Shown here one piece after another: positions 12,901 through 27,054 of a stretch of DNA of 64,000 bases; position 1 is the first letter of the stretch, and every line of letters begins with the position of its first letter. Below the pieces are notes generated by a model. It was not told the DNA's origin, searched no databases, and saw only the letters and a program-made list of their open reading frames with translations. A program made the position numbers and the translations under genes. The stretch covers positions 6,614,730-6,678,729 of the forward strand of contig NC_092013.1 in NCBI RefSeq assembly GCF_042242105.1, given 5' to 3'. Source of the stretch: Pempheris klunzingeri. Taxonomy: Eukaryota; Chordata; Actinopteri; Acropomatiformes; Pempheridae.

Positions 12901-15262
12901 TGTGTGGCTACCATCACTACAACTCCACATGATGTAATGTGTTAAGCATGTATTTATACACTTAACTTAAAATAAAAATCAATGTATTTTCTATTTTGTT
13001 TGCTCTCTCCAATCCATCACACCATTAGGCATCTCATAATGGCGATGTCATAGAAAACATTACCATTTATTCCCAACAGAGAGTACAGTTCTTGGCTATA
13101 CAGAAAGCCACTAACACCGGGCTCGTTGTGCAACCTTGTGAAACTTGTCCTATTGTTGGCTCTAAATGACTCTGCAATTAAAATCCAATCGCCCAAAACA
13201 AACAGACACAGCGTGTACACCGTCGAACACAGAGCAGAGCAGAGGGTGGTTATGACCAAGATCAAAGTGATAAAGGTGGATAATTGTGGGGAAAGTTACC
13301 ACACGTTCAACCAGTTGAACATGACACCGGTTTGCACACGTGGATTTGAGTCATTCTATCAATATGATGCAATTTGTTCCTGATTCTTTCGTAGTTCTTA
13401 TAACTGAAATACAACCAGACTGCTGCAGAGCTTGTCTGAGACACAGGAGCGACGGCTGACCAATGGAGACATTTTGGGAGACTAAGGGGAGACTTGACAT
13501 CAATAGACCAGAGTCAGGTCTTGTGAACCTCAAAGGGAGCGCTTGAATTCACCTTTTGTCCGTCCCTAAACGAGACGCTGGGGAGACCGTGCCAATCTGG
13601 TCCGCAGATCTCAAAGAGAGGGAGAGCCACACTTGGATTTAAGTAATGCGGTGCTCCTTGTTGAACAAATTCACCATTGTGACTCGTTAGCCTGATACTA
13701 TCCACATACCTGCTTTTGGGGAATGCATGTGAAAAGGCGGTCTGGAGTCTTTGCCAAGAGGAGGGATGGAGTGGTGAGGAAAGAGGAGGGGCTCTACTTA
13801 ATGGGTCACAAATTCACATTGAGAGGAGCCACATCTGCATTTTATCAGCAGGGCCCAGATAGTGTTACAGGGGACGATTGTCTGCAGATTGGCCATTGGG
13901 CCTTTTAAAGTGGTAAATTGTTGAGCAAAAGCAGAGCTGCGCACAGTATGACGTAGCATGGTGCCGCCTGCCACTCACAGAAGCTGTCAGGCTAACACCA
14001 CAGAAAAAGACTTGCTGACTTCGGAGGACATTGTTAATTAATTAATAAACCTTTCATCTCCTCATGCTGTAGTAGCAAAGCCTGTATGTGTTTGTGTGAG
14101 CGCTCAGTTACTCAAATCTTAGTTGGATTCAGACTATTTCAACAGTTTCTAGTCTTTGGTTGTAGCTAATTCTCTTTTTATTTACTCACCCGACATCAAA
14201 AGCATCAGCGGTAATTTGGCGGAAAGTCGTTATCTGCTGAAACATGGCCTCTTCCCATGGCTGACCCAGAACATCCTCTGACACATCTTCTCCACAGGGA
14301 GCTGTGGACGTGGGGGCCAGCGTGGTCTGACAGCGAAACAAGCCCCAAGAGGCATCAGAGTCCCCACAGGGACGTCTTGTCTCTTCCCTCCGCTTCATTA
14401 CCATCTTCCCCCTTTTTTCTCTCCTTTCATCTGCAGTCTATCGCTGGCTCCAAGCCGCTCGCATCCGGGAATATGGTGAACGGGGGTGGGAGGCCATAGA
14501 CGGAGCGGGAGCGGATATGGGAAAAGGCAGAATAAACATTACAATGAAAGGGGATTTTCATTTCAGTTTTAAAGCCCATGCTTTAACAATGAAAATTGAC
14601 ACAAAAATAGAGGAAAAAACTAATGTTGGCTGTAGGATGAAAGACTTGTCTTCTCTGCTATGACTCAGGTGGCTTTAAACAACAAAGTAATTCATTTTTC
14701 TGATCATATGAACTATTGTCTGCCGGTTAACTGGAAACTGCACTTCATCGTGTATAGAACATGTAATTGAACATGACAGGCCAATAACGTTATAGTGGAA
14801 TAAATGAAGTGCACAAATAGAAAATTTATAAACAGCCTTAAAAGTATGAAGGGTAAAGTATATCACAACAGACTCAACAGTCTCAAGTACTTTAACATGG
14901 TTGCTGCAGGAATTTCTGATTATTCATTGTTTATTATGACTTATTATTATCAACCATTGGCATAAAAACTTTGCAACTGATCTTCCCCATATGACAACAA
15001 AACCCACTGAATGAATAAATCACTGAGCCACATTGCACCGTCCAGCAGAGTCAGCGGCACAGAAGAGACCAGAGAAAGTTATTCCATTTGTCTTCAAAGC
15101 TGCGGAGGCCAATAAAGATGTTCTGCTGAATCTCCTCACTTTATCTTAATTGTTGGCGTAATGGGAGGGAGAGTCATTCCAGTTTATGATCACCTATTTG
15201 CCCTCTAATGGTGTTTATGAAAAGGATGGGAATAAACAAATTAGAGCAGATGGACAGGATAA

Positions 15263-15320
15263 GACACACAAGCAAACACATGCACACGCATGCATGCACA
15301 CACACACGCACACACACACC
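15263..15320. repeat. (CA)n-rich interrupted microsatellite
   Basis: CA dinucleotides interrupted by TG and CG steps, including GCATGCATGC. Confidence 0.85.
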
Positions 15321-16774
15321 TTTTCATCTCTAAGTTCAGAGGTATTGCATTACTTAAAGTTAAACCTAAATTTAAATTCTCTTGTTTTTTGAGAAGGTCA
15401 TGTAATTCGTAATGAAACTGCAGCAAATGCACACAATTTTCCACTTTTAAAAAGAGGTTTAAAACCTTTTTTGGACATATTTGTGGAAACAAAATGCTTT
15501 TGATTGGCCGTTTCTCCTGGCGGTGGTTGACATTTTAGGGCCGGCATTGCAGGGAGGCGCTCACGATAGCCCTGTAGCTAACACTGATGTATGACGTCTA
15601 GCACGTAACACATAGTGAGTAAGCAACCATAAGCCACTTAGGACCCTTTAAAATGTGCCCCCTTACAACATCAAACATTTGGCAGCTAATGTTTGCACTG
15701 ATTTTCACTGAATGTAACTTTTCAATCATGTTTTTTCAACACGCAAGAATGCTAGCTAGTGTCAGCTGCCTCTTTTTCTTGGGTCCAGTTACAGTGATGG
15801 CAAATGACCAGCTGTCAAAACTTACTGCAAAATTTTTTTTTCACCCCTTTCTCAACAAGCAAACAAAGCTTTAGTAATATAGCGATATATTTCAGACGTG
15901 TGTCCATTCAGCCCTGATAACTTTGTATTTCACTTAAAGTAGCTACCTAACACAGGCCAAAGATCTGATTTCCACTAGATGTTACTTTTCGTTCACGTTA
16001 GTTAAACAGATAGCTTCCACTTTCCGACATGGAGAAGTGCGACACTGAGTAACTAACAAACTCATGGGGTAGTTAGAGGTTATAACGTAGGGAGTGCAGA
16101 TGGGACAAAGTAACGGCTAACACCATTGATCCTCCAGCTGGATTATTGCCTGTGTGGCTGTTGGAAAGTGATGGAATGAACCATTTTAATGCCTCCCACA
16201 TAAATATCCCACCAATGAACTTACCTGTACATTGTCAGTCGTAACCAAAAATACCTGTCCCTTGGATTCCTATCAAATAAATACAGTCAAACCAAACCAA
16301 GGATATAAATATGTATATCAATTTCTTAGCAAAAAACAGTTTTAATGTCAGTTTGACCTTAAACTGTGAAGACAGTGAGCTGTTAAAAAAATAACATCTA
16401 AATGTTGTGCAAATACTTTCAACTGCCTGTTTTGACTTTCAGAAGATATTACAGAATTCATGGGACAAATATGTTCAATGTGTTTTTCTTAAGTGTCACA
16501 ATACTACAGCAACACAGCCATTCTGTTGATATATTTCAGGTTCGTTTTATAGACGATAAAAAAGGGAATATGCACTGATTCTCTGGCCAGAGATATGAAA
16601 CCAATTCAGCAGTTTCACTCCACTAGCATTAGGCAACTGGGGCTAATTTATTGCTTTATTAGGGGCAGCTTTGAAACACATTTTCCCATGACTCTCTGCT
16701 TTGATTTCTCTGACCTCTGACAGACACACACCTTCCCTAAACGCACACATAAATCTACGCCTATCCACGCACAT

Positions 16775-16866
16775 ACGAGGAAACATACACACACACGCTG
16801 ACCTTTGTTTATGTGCATTTCTTCTGCAATTTTCTCTCATACACACACACACACGGACACACACTC
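16775..16866. repeat. Interrupted (CA)n tracts
   Basis: Two CA-rich blocks separated by unique pyrimidine-rich sequence. They create spurious His/Thr-rich reading frames. Confidence 0.75.
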
Positions 16867-19800
16867 CCTGCAAGCTGCCTTATCGCCAGACTCTCATGTG
16901 CCCCCAGACTCCACTAATCAAGACAAACTCCAGCCATGCCCCTCACCCCCCAAAACCCACCCTATCATATCCTTCTCTCATTCCTGCCTCCCCCCTTCCT
17001 CCATCCTCCCTCATTCCCTCCCACTTGGCCCTCTGTGGCCGTTGGGCCGCACAGGGTCCCTCTGTAATTGGTTTAGACATAATTTACTGCCCACTTGGTA
17101 ATGTAGCATTTCAGCATCTGATAAAAATCATATCAAGTCACAGCAATGGGCGATACGGCTTGAAAGGGACTCATTGTAATCATTTAGATACCACAGGACG
17201 TTCCTGCTCTCTCTCACTCAGCCTCACTCGCTTTCTCCCCCGGTCTCTGCAGTTCTGTTTCTGTTAAACACACACAGACATGAAGACTAAAATATAAACT
17301 GATATGTTTACATGTATTGTGTGCATGTAAAACTCCCCAATGGTATTTTCCTTTTTCCGCCTTCACTTTACTTTTTACTGCAAGCTATTTTCAAGGGTCA
17401 CGACAAAGCATCGTACCCATTATTGTTCAAAAACGTGGCTGCAGTTACCCGCTTGACTACTCGTAATAATATTCTTGTTTCCCCTTATTCTTGTGAAACA
17501 AGAGAGTGGGGGAGAAACGGTGAGTGGGAGAGGGGGAAAATGTGGACTGAGGAGGAAATCTGTCTCAGAAATAGAGGTAAAGTAAGGAAATCCAAATGCT
17601 GCGGCGGTGAATTGATGAAAGTTGTAATTATCATAATTAACTTACTTTGGGGCTTCATTGGGAATTGCAGGAAGTGCAGCTGTCTTTTCTCTCCGTACTT
17701 TCAGTGAGCCATAAATTGAGCCCGAGGCTGAATCTGTTGCCACATTTGTTTCCACACCATCACTGCTGGGCTACTGTTGCACTGTGGTTAAGAAATGATG
17801 GTGTTAGACTACGCTAGAAGAAACAGATGTCAATGAGAAATGTGCTGCTGGTGACAAACATACCTGGAGAATATATTATTCTTCAAGGAATGGAAATTAA
17901 TCATTAAAATTAATGACGCTAGTATTTTAGAATGTATAAAACGGGTTGATTGGTGTTTCACATATCCATTTCACATAAAGAGAGCAATGATAGAAAAATA
18001 ATAATTATTTTATTCATTTTATCTAAATTCCTTTATTTGAGCTTGTCACAATGAACATCTGAGGGGGAAGAATAAGAACTCCTCCAAGAGTTTGGATTCA
18101 GAGTTAGCCGTGCTCCTCAAGTTTAAAAGCTCTATATAACCGGATACTGAGATAATTGGTGTGATGTGTAAGGATATGAACTTTGGGTTCAATTGCGTGT
18201 GAAAGGACTTTTCTTCCAGAGCTATGAGAGCGGAAAGGAGGCTTATGAACCAGCTAATCCAATGATAACACTTATTACCCCTTAGCTTGCATATTTTGGT
18301 CTTGCAGTATGTAAGTGTGTACTTTTCAATATTGAAGCTTATATATGCATTAGCTGAAATGCAGATAATGCAGATGCAGAATTTGTCTAAACATTTCACG
18401 TTTTTCTTATCAGCCAATTAACATGTAGAGATTACAAGACAATGTATGTTTTTAAGTGGGTTTTTTTTTCATAAAAAGCTTGTGTAAAAGGCAGGATTGT
18501 TTTCACTTTTAGGAAGAATAATAAAGATCAAAACTCCCACCCCCCCCCCACACACTGAGTTGAAAAAGTGAGGGAATCCACCTCAGTTGGCAGTGGTATT
18601 TGAGATGGAAATTTAGTGGACCCTATTACCAGGTCCTGAGGTAGATAGCTATAAGCGCACAATTTGCCTTGTGTTTTATGAGCGGCACTAAATCTGGGTT
18701 TTATCAGTGTCCTGATGCACTCTTCAGGTTTCACCGATGCTCGGCGCATTCACCGCAAAAGTCCAGCCACTCTCTCTTCAAGGCTCATCTGCTCCATGCT
18801 TGACCACACAAAGGAAGAAGCCACTCGGCTAACAAAGACGCTATCTGAACACTAAACAGAGGCCTCATGTGTAGAACAGTCCAGATAAGTAGACAGGTGA
18901 TCAGGCTGTGATCAAAGACTCAGCATTACTTCCAAGGAGATTCTTTCCTTTAGAACAACACGGCTGATTGTGCTAATTATCGACTGCCAACTCCCATTCA
19001 ACAAGATAAGCACTTACTGCTCTTTCTGTGTGTAATGTCTGTGCGGAGGACCAATGACCTTATGCTGCTTCTGAATCATACTATGGTGTGTGATCACATG
19101 CAATCTAAACATACACGTGAAAGCCAACATGAAGTTACAATAAGACATGATAACAATGCTGAATGAATGCTGAATTTGGAAGTGCCCCATTACATTAATG
19201 GTGATGTTGAGTACTCGTTTTTGGCCATTTTCAGCCGATGCAAACTCAGTCATGAGCACTTTTACTTCTCTATATTGTTTACAGAGAAAAAAAGTTTTAT
19301 TTGTGCCATAAAATGACAAACTGAAGACTCGAGCTAAAGAAAACACAGCCTGCTACTAACTCACCGCGAACAGGAAAGTGAGAAGTGAATGATTAGTTAT
19401 ATTATCATGTAATTTTATGAGAGAAGAGAAAACCTGATTGGATGGTCTGGCCAGTGAATCTTGGCTATTGCTTGGCTAATGCTCTCTGGGAGTTTGTTGT
19501 ATTGAGTAAGCAATGGGTGCTTATGACTGTCAACACTTTTTTATTTTTCCCTTAAAGAGCATTACCTCAATCAGTCAGTCCAGGTGGCACAAGTGGCCTC
19601 TCTGCTAGCTAAGAATAAGGTTTTATATTTTGTTTCTTTGGCAGGTTTGCTCACTTTTTCCCACCTTAACAATTAAAAAAGCCTTTGAAGATTTCTTTTA
19701 AGACTCTAATGGATAGTTCCATGTCTTCACACAATAAGCTTTGGCCAAGATAAATATTGGAAGTGGCCACAAACTGGAAGTGGCCGCTCGTTACTGCTGT

Positions 19801-22641
19801 TCCACTGTTGGGGAGTTACCAGTAAGCCTGGTTGGAGTTTCAGTGTCCGGCAATGGTGTCCAATCAGCGGGGGGGAACAAGTCGAGGCCTTCATGCAAAG
19901 AGCCGAATGCAATGTCGTCTCAGGTTAACTGACTTGTCTCCGTGTTGCTTGCTTGAGGCAAAGGAGGCCGTCACAACGCTGCGAATCTCACATGCCGCAG
20001 GGCTGCCATCCAAGAGAGAACTATTAGTACTCATTGTGAAAAGTGAGTTGTTGAAGTGCTTACTAAATTAAAGACAGACTTATATCTTCCAAAGAAGAAG
20101 GGCTTGGAAGTTAATAGGTGGTTTTCCTGATGGTTCCAAAGTAAATAAGTAAGAAAACTGTTTCCATCCACTTTGGAGCTCAATCGTCTGGGTCCTATTT
20201 GCACCACGAGCTATTTAGCCATCTTGCACCAGCACATCCATGACCATACACACAGCTGAAAGGTATTGTGCACTTACAGAAAAACCTTGAGAGGGGCCAA
20301 ATCTTGTCGAGTTGAAATAACAGAAAGGATTAACAATGCGTGTGGCTATGTGGTTAAATGCCCAGCCTCTGACTTGATAGTTTTAACAACTTAATAATAT
20401 GTACAAAAGGGCAAAAGTGAGGCTCCAATTATGGTGGGACTGGAGAAAATACAATCTGTTCACAGGATTGCTTCAGGACTGGAAACCATTTCTGAAACCA
20501 AGCAGCAAGTTAAGTGTTTTATATAACTTTCGGTTCGTTTAACGTAGCCCTTAGAAATCAGATCGGGTGTCATTGGTGGACAGAGTAATTGTATATTAAT
20601 CCAATCTAATATGTCTCAAAACTGTGTAATGAAACAATTAATTCATAACGCTGCCTCTTACCTCCCACGCATGCAGTCACTGGAACATTGTCAAGCTTTC
20701 ATAATCCCCTCACCCCTCATGAAATCACCCTGCACTGTGGTCCTGACATCGTCATTTCACTGGTGTGTGGACTCGCAAGGCGCTCACTTCATACAAGAGT
20801 GTGCACTCGATAAGACTTACAGGCCACTTAAGGAGCTTTTTAGAGGTTTTCAGCCCTTGTCAGAAGTCAAGTGCAGCCCTTTGGCTTTGTTACCGCCAAA
20901 ACTCTTCTCGTTCAGTCAATCCTGAGCTGCTGCAGAGCCACATAGCATGCCTCGCACACCCGCCAAAACTCAGTCTAGTGTCAAACCATGGGGGATTAAC
21001 TTCAGACCAATAACACGCAATTAGATTTATTTTCCCCCCTTAAGCCTATTAGGCTACAGCCGAGCAGTCAGTGGTCGTGCTTTAGCTGAATTTAATTGTG
21101 TTTCTTATGCCCAATGAGCTGTGTTCTGCAGGGGGTGGAGAAGTGGAAGAGGCCCTCGTGTCAGCCTCTCATAGCCCGCCGTCTGACGGGTTAGTGAGCG
21201 GCTGAGGTGATCTCGTCTCCGGGGGCAGGGCTCAGCTGAGCTTCCTCCCCTGGAAGGGAGAAGAGGGAACTCTTCAAACTGTAAAGTGAAACTGACACCA
21301 TAATCGTGTCACTTTGTGTGCTATCCCCTTTCATTGGCTCGCTAATCCTGTTTCGCAAAAATAAAGACATGACCACGTCTCTCACTCCGAGGCCCTCCGC
21401 TGTTCATTTACAGGCCCTTTTGCCTTTGTATACATGTAGGTTTATCTGCCATTGTTGGTTGAGTGGCTCCCCTGCTGCGTTGCACAAGAGAATAAAGACA
21501 GAAAGGGGAAGCCACAAGCTCACCTCCTTAGTGAAAACAGGGTTGTATCTCTTGTGTTTAAACAGCCAAGTCAGTCTCTGTACTTTAAAGAATTAGTATT
21601 AGCTCCACACGAAATACCTTGTGAAAATATTAAATATGACTATAATATGAATGAATGCCATTGTTTTGTCCAAACTTGTCATATTCTTTACTATTAGATG
21701 GTTACATATAAATAGAAAAAATGAATAAAAGACCTTTCCAATTACTTTTTCGTCCAACTGCAAGTACCCCATAAATGCTGAGCTGATGATTTCAGGAATG
21801 TGGAGGTCTAACTGACAGAGAGAAGGCTCTTATTCTGGCAGACAATAACCCATGGTACCTATTCTTCTGATCACATTAACGTTCAATCCAGAGGCTAAAT
21901 CACCTTCAAAGCCCCCCCTCTGTACCTGCTCTCTCTTCTATTCCCCTGTCTCTTGCTCTCTGTTCAGCTACACATGTGATGTCTCCTTTCTATTCAATAT
22001 AGAATTTGACGAATGAAATATCCACGCTTTCTTGTCAGGTGAATGTACTACCTTTGCCAGCAAATTGAATGAATCCATAAGACAAGTACTTAATCACATT
22101 CTCATCCAAGTGGAAAGAGCAGCAGAGGCCCCCTCGGCGGAGACAATCAGAGGTGGAGAGAGGACGAACTTATTGTATGTAGCTGTGAGCAGAGACACAC
22201 AAGGTGGATGAAGGACATTCAGATCCTCCTGCAGTGATTTATCCCAAACAGCAGACATGACATACAATACATCACAATGCCACCAAGTCAGAAAACGTGA
22301 TTACTGTGTTACATTACCCTGTCCAGAACTAAGTGTGTCTTTGTGATCCTGTTTACAGTCCATGACTGGTATACCCAACAAATTGCTGCTATTAAAAGTA
22401 GATTGCTACAGCAATAACGAGACCAGTGAGCTCTCGGAGACACATAAAGCCTCACGCAATCCAATCAGAAGAAAAACAAACATCTGAAGCTGCAAACTCT
22501 CATTACACCATCACCCCTCCAGACCCACACTTCAGTTTGAAACACTTCTTGATGACTGAACAAACAAATCCCAACATTTTTAGTGTTTAGCTTTTGGGGG
22601 GCAGATTAGTAATCATATCTCTGTCCTGTTATTCTATGTCT

Positions 22642-22686
22642 GGGCAGGGAGGGGTGGGGTGGGGGGGGTGTGGGATGGGGAGGGGG
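22642..22686 (+). other. G-rich tract with G-quadruplex potential
   Basis: At least seven G-runs of three or more are separated by one- to three-base loops (GGG, GGG, GGGG, GGGG, GGGGGGGG, GGG, GGGG, GGGGG). This fits the standard G-quadruplex pattern several times over on the + strand. No gene is adjacent. Confidence 0.7.
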
Positions 22687-25600
22687 TACAGATGAAGGAG
22701 GGAGAGGGGTTGGTGAGCTTTTGCTGAAAACATAATTGGCATGGCCCCGGTGACACTGTCCGTCAGATTGTGGAGTGCCTCTCTGTGTGCATTCGCAAGG
22801 CCCCTGCGATGTTTCATTAAACAAGGAGCGGGGCCTCTGAGGAGATGTTTGTGCAGCCTCTGTGGCTCCACCACACAGCGAGGAGCGGGCCTCGCCATCA
22901 CAGCTATAATTAGCTATGCAACCCTGTCTCACAATGAGTCTGCACATATACATTTGTTTCTAGTGTGCGTGTTTGCCTGTGTGTGTGTTTTGGAATCTAA
23001 AATTAAACTCATAATCTTTAAGATTTTCAAGAAATTAAATTACATTTTTGAGTACAGTTCATGATCTGATTTTTTTGCAGCGGCCATTTGTTATAGTTAC
23101 ATTCTGTGATTAAGTAGTGTTCATTGTGAGTGGCAGGGTCCGCCGTTCCTGTGCTTATTGAAAAAATACTTGTTTAAAATCACGCAAGTGAATCAAAAGA
23201 AATGATGTATGCATCTAATCCAGTTTTGCAATTTGTAATCTTATCTCATTAATATCATCCTCGCTGTATATTGTTACATTTCCTACAGCTGTATCAGAGC
23301 TGTATTAAGTTAGCGAAGGCAATCTGAATACATCCTACTGGTTCACATGAAAAGTGTTCAACCAGCGAAATACAGGAAGCCATCACAGAAAATGTAATGT
23401 ATTTGCCACAGAGGTTACGGCGGATAGCTTCCTTTAACGACAATGCGTCTACAAACAAAACTGTTATTTTTTGCATTTTCTGACGGCGGATCGGTTTGAA
23501 ATATTGAAAGAAGTATTTGAACACAGTGAACTGAAGCTGTGAAGCTGAAGAGCTGTATTCAACAGGCTGCACACCTCCCAACCTCTCAGCAAAATGACCA
23601 AATACTTTTACTGTATCCTGCTGTTTTATCTAAAACTACCTGCGCCTCGTGCAGCTTCAAATCGAGGTTTCACACGGCAAGATGATGGAAAAACGCTGAT
23701 TATATATGAATTCCCAGAATAAGCCACAACCAGCAGCCACAAGTTTCACCAAATAACCAGGACTGAACTTTTAAATGTTTCTACAGAGACTGTTCAGTGT
23801 AACTCATTCAGGAAAATACTGTTGATACATGAGTTGATTAGCAAGTGCAGCAAAATTTAAAACATGCCTAACATGACCTGGATCATTGCCGCTTGGTACT
23901 TGCTAAACTGCTTTCAACTTCTGAGAAGAGTTTCAGGCCAAGTGAGCTGAAGTGTAATTATATAAAAGTTATTCAATAATGCTGTCTGTGTTTGATTGTC
24001 ATCACCTGGCCGGTGCAATCATAACTCTGAAAGCACGTCTTCCTGTAAAACATCTGAACCTGCTGAAGTAAGATACAATAAATTGTAACTAAATCTGCAA
24101 AAGTCTCCAAACAATCACTTCAGAGTTAGTTCACAATAACAGTGAACAACCATCTGCTGGAAACAAAAGCAGTTACACAACTGTTACACTGTGACACAGA
24201 AAATATAAACCGAGATCCAGTTGTGCATAAAAGGACCGAGGCTCCTGGTCATGGCCCTCAACTTCAACAAAGATAATCATCAGAGATATTGAGTAAGGGG
24301 GATGTGAAGATAATGTGAAGCATGCAAGCCGGAGGAATCCACGCTGCCTTATAAGGTCTCAAGTGGTGCAGAGAGGGCAAAGTGGTTAGTGAGGGCACAA
24401 AATGGTGGACAGTACCAGCTCATCCACAGGAAAACTTTTACCTACAAATGTGGATTACGGTGTGGACTAAGATTAGTTTGATAAATAACATCACATCCCG
24501 CAGAAATTCCAATATGAGTAGATCACTTGTGTCCACTCTGGATTTAATGATTCAAAGCAGAGCCAACTTTTCTTCAACTTTTCTTTCTAAAAAAGGGTCA
24601 GCACAAGAGTCGATATCCCTCCCTGAATTATCCTTAATTCCGCCATTGAAGTGGCGCTTAGTATTTTCCACTAAGCCATCCAATCCTGTCCTCCTACACC
24701 ATAGTTACCACCTAGATCCATCACTAAATAGCACACTTGTACTTCTCACTATGCTCATCTGTCCATCAGGTGAAATTTAATAATCATATTTGTGTAACTC
24801 GCCCTCATAATTCCCACGCACTCAACAGAAGCTAAATATATTCCACTTCAGCCGGCTCCACACGTCTGGTTGTGTCTGCAAGCAATTAGTACATAAGTTT
24901 GTGCGACTTCATTGTTTGGACTGCCGGCCTCTCAGAGAGATAATGAACCATAATCGCTGAGTGACGCTATAATTGCTAAGGTGTATGGTGACACGACAGC
25001 CGACGCAATTAACCCACTTTTGACATCAGTGCTCTCATTAAATGATGTCATTGAAACATGACACTTTGCATACACACACACACCCAGCCTGTCTTGCATT
25101 ACATATGCACAGTACGCACAGTCTGCGTATTTATTGTTGCATTCAAGTTTTCTACTGAAACGACTTTAGTCATGTATTCAACTTTGCAATTATGTACAAT
25201 TAGTAGTCATATTTTAACTTCTTTATGCAGTAAGATCACTAATATTGAAGTAGTTCAGGTAAAAAAAAAAAAAAAACTTAATTTTTTTCTTATTTTAAAT
25301 AAAATTAAATGAGCTTCAGACTCAGTGCGGCTTTAAATTGTGCAGGTGTCTCACTTTGCAATTACAAAACTCAAGCATTTTATAGATTCGGCACATAGAA
25401 CAAAGGTTAACCTTTAATTTTTCAGTCAACTCTGTGAACCATAACCCACACAAACTGACTGTAACATTCATTTCTGCTTTCACTTAAATCTGTCTTAGAA
25501 CTGCATTTACAAGGTGCCTGTGCAAAGCGTACAAAAGTATTTCTTTATTAAGTGTTAGGAGCTACTGGTGTTTTAGTCACCACTTAAATATATGCTGTAA

Positions 25601-26567
25601 AAATGTGTCAAGCAAATAGCTTGTTACAGTTTTATTGTCACACCTAACACTATTCATCCAAATCCCTTTTCCCCTCTGTGCTACGAAGAAACTACAATAT
25701 GAGAGTTCCAGTTGTTAAGTTGTATATATGAATATTTTCCTTATACACACACATAAACACTTTATCTCTCTCATGCACATTTATACACCTCCTTCAAAGA
25801 CTTTACTCAACCTCACTCCTTCTCTCTCTCGCACACACACGCAAAACACTGACCAGCCAGCACTGGCAAACAGAACATAAGCAAAAGGCCATGACCATAA
25901 ATAAACACAAGAATTTGTAAGGTTGACTTTTGCAATTAGGACTGCAAGGGGAAATATATCTCAGAGAAACATTTTAATGAGCTTCTGCTAAGCAGCCGTG
26001 CTTTCTAAAAAGAGCAGCCCAATAACCGTTTATCACTCAAAAACTGATGTAGAAAGATTCTTGGGGGTGTGAGATATTTCACCATGTCCAGTGATGGCTC
26101 ACTAAAGAGCCCCGGGCGTCATAAAACCTGAAGGCAATTAAAAGTGGTTATTTTTCACCCCCGTTTCTAAATTCTGTAGCAATTAATCTGCCCAATTTGA
26201 TTACGAACGGCACAAATTAAACAATAAAGACCTGTCTAATGAGGGATTAATTATGGGTAGCAGGAGGGGAGTGGGACCGAGGCAACAGCCATATGTCAGT
26301 GTCCCTGCAGACAGCGCAGGGCCATAAGGAAGACAGAGAGGCTCCTCGTCCATGTGGTCCCGCGCTGATAGGGCCCCCCTCATCACAGATCAGTAGATCC
26401 ACAGCCCTTGGAGCCCATAAACGGCTGGGCCATAATTGAAAGTGCCAAAATCAATAGCGTTGACAGGCCTTAATTAAATTAAATATGTCTCCCATAGGAC
26501 AGGGGTGGGGTGGTGGAAGGAGGTGGGTACAAGTGGAGTGAGCTCACTGTTTGAAGAGCTGTGACTG

Positions 26568-26569
<2 letters not shown>
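22687..26569. other. Intergenic DNA with conserved-element-like blocks
   Basis: No coding exon is supported; the 132-codon frame at 24382-24780 has no family match or splice context. Three blocks are free of simple repeats, of mixed composition and dotted with ATTA/TAATTA cores, as typical developmental non-coding elements are: about 22730-22930, 24880-25060 and 25950-26480. Conservation itself cannot be tested from one sequence. Confidence 0.4.

Positions 26570-26602
<33 letters not shown>
26570..26602. repeat. (TG)n microsatellite
   Basis: About sixteen uninterrupted TG dinucleotides. Confidence 0.92.
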
Positions 26603-26603
<1 letters not shown>

Positions 26604-27054
26604 CAACACCCTGAAGTGTCTTTTTAAATTAGATCAAATGCCTCCTGACCTCTGAATACAAACAGCATAGATTAGCAAGATGTTGCAACACCCTATTCTT
26701 TAAATGACCAGATTTTTAACTGTCAAGCCAAACTACAGGCAGCACAACGCAATTTGAACTTGAGGAGGCTGTTTGCACTCATTCACTGCACCCACATTTA
26801 ATAACGCATAAAAAAATCTGAATGCATTTGGTTCCTTTTTAAGTGAAGTTAGGCATCGAGCTTCAGTGTGTTTTTAATGTTAGTGATCTCAGTCATTCGG
26901 CCATTTGCAGGGCAGATTTATCTCCAGCAGCACGGCCTCATTGGCCTCAATACACCACAGTGTCCGTTATATCTCACCAAGAACCCAGCAAACAGAATGA
27001 AACCTGATCAGACTTCATTGTAAGGAGGGATTCCCTTTAACTGGATAAAGTGTC

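Larger units (their letters stand above)
9993..22641. other. Long intergenic stretch, no gene seen
   Basis: About 12.6 kb with no exon I can support. The longest frame (188 codons, 16701-17267) is driven by CA repeats and proline/serine-rich pyrimidine tracts. Simple repeats lie at 15263-15320 and about 16775-16866. Long unique AT-rich sequence with scattered TAATTA/ATTA cores fills the rest, for example 14030-14045, where TTAATTAATTAATAAA occurs. There are no tRNA or rRNA signatures. Confidence 0.5.

Noticed and set aside
16701-17267. 188-codon frame, the longest in the desert.
   Set aside because: It is driven by CA repeats and pyrimidine tracts, matches no family and has no splice or promoter context.
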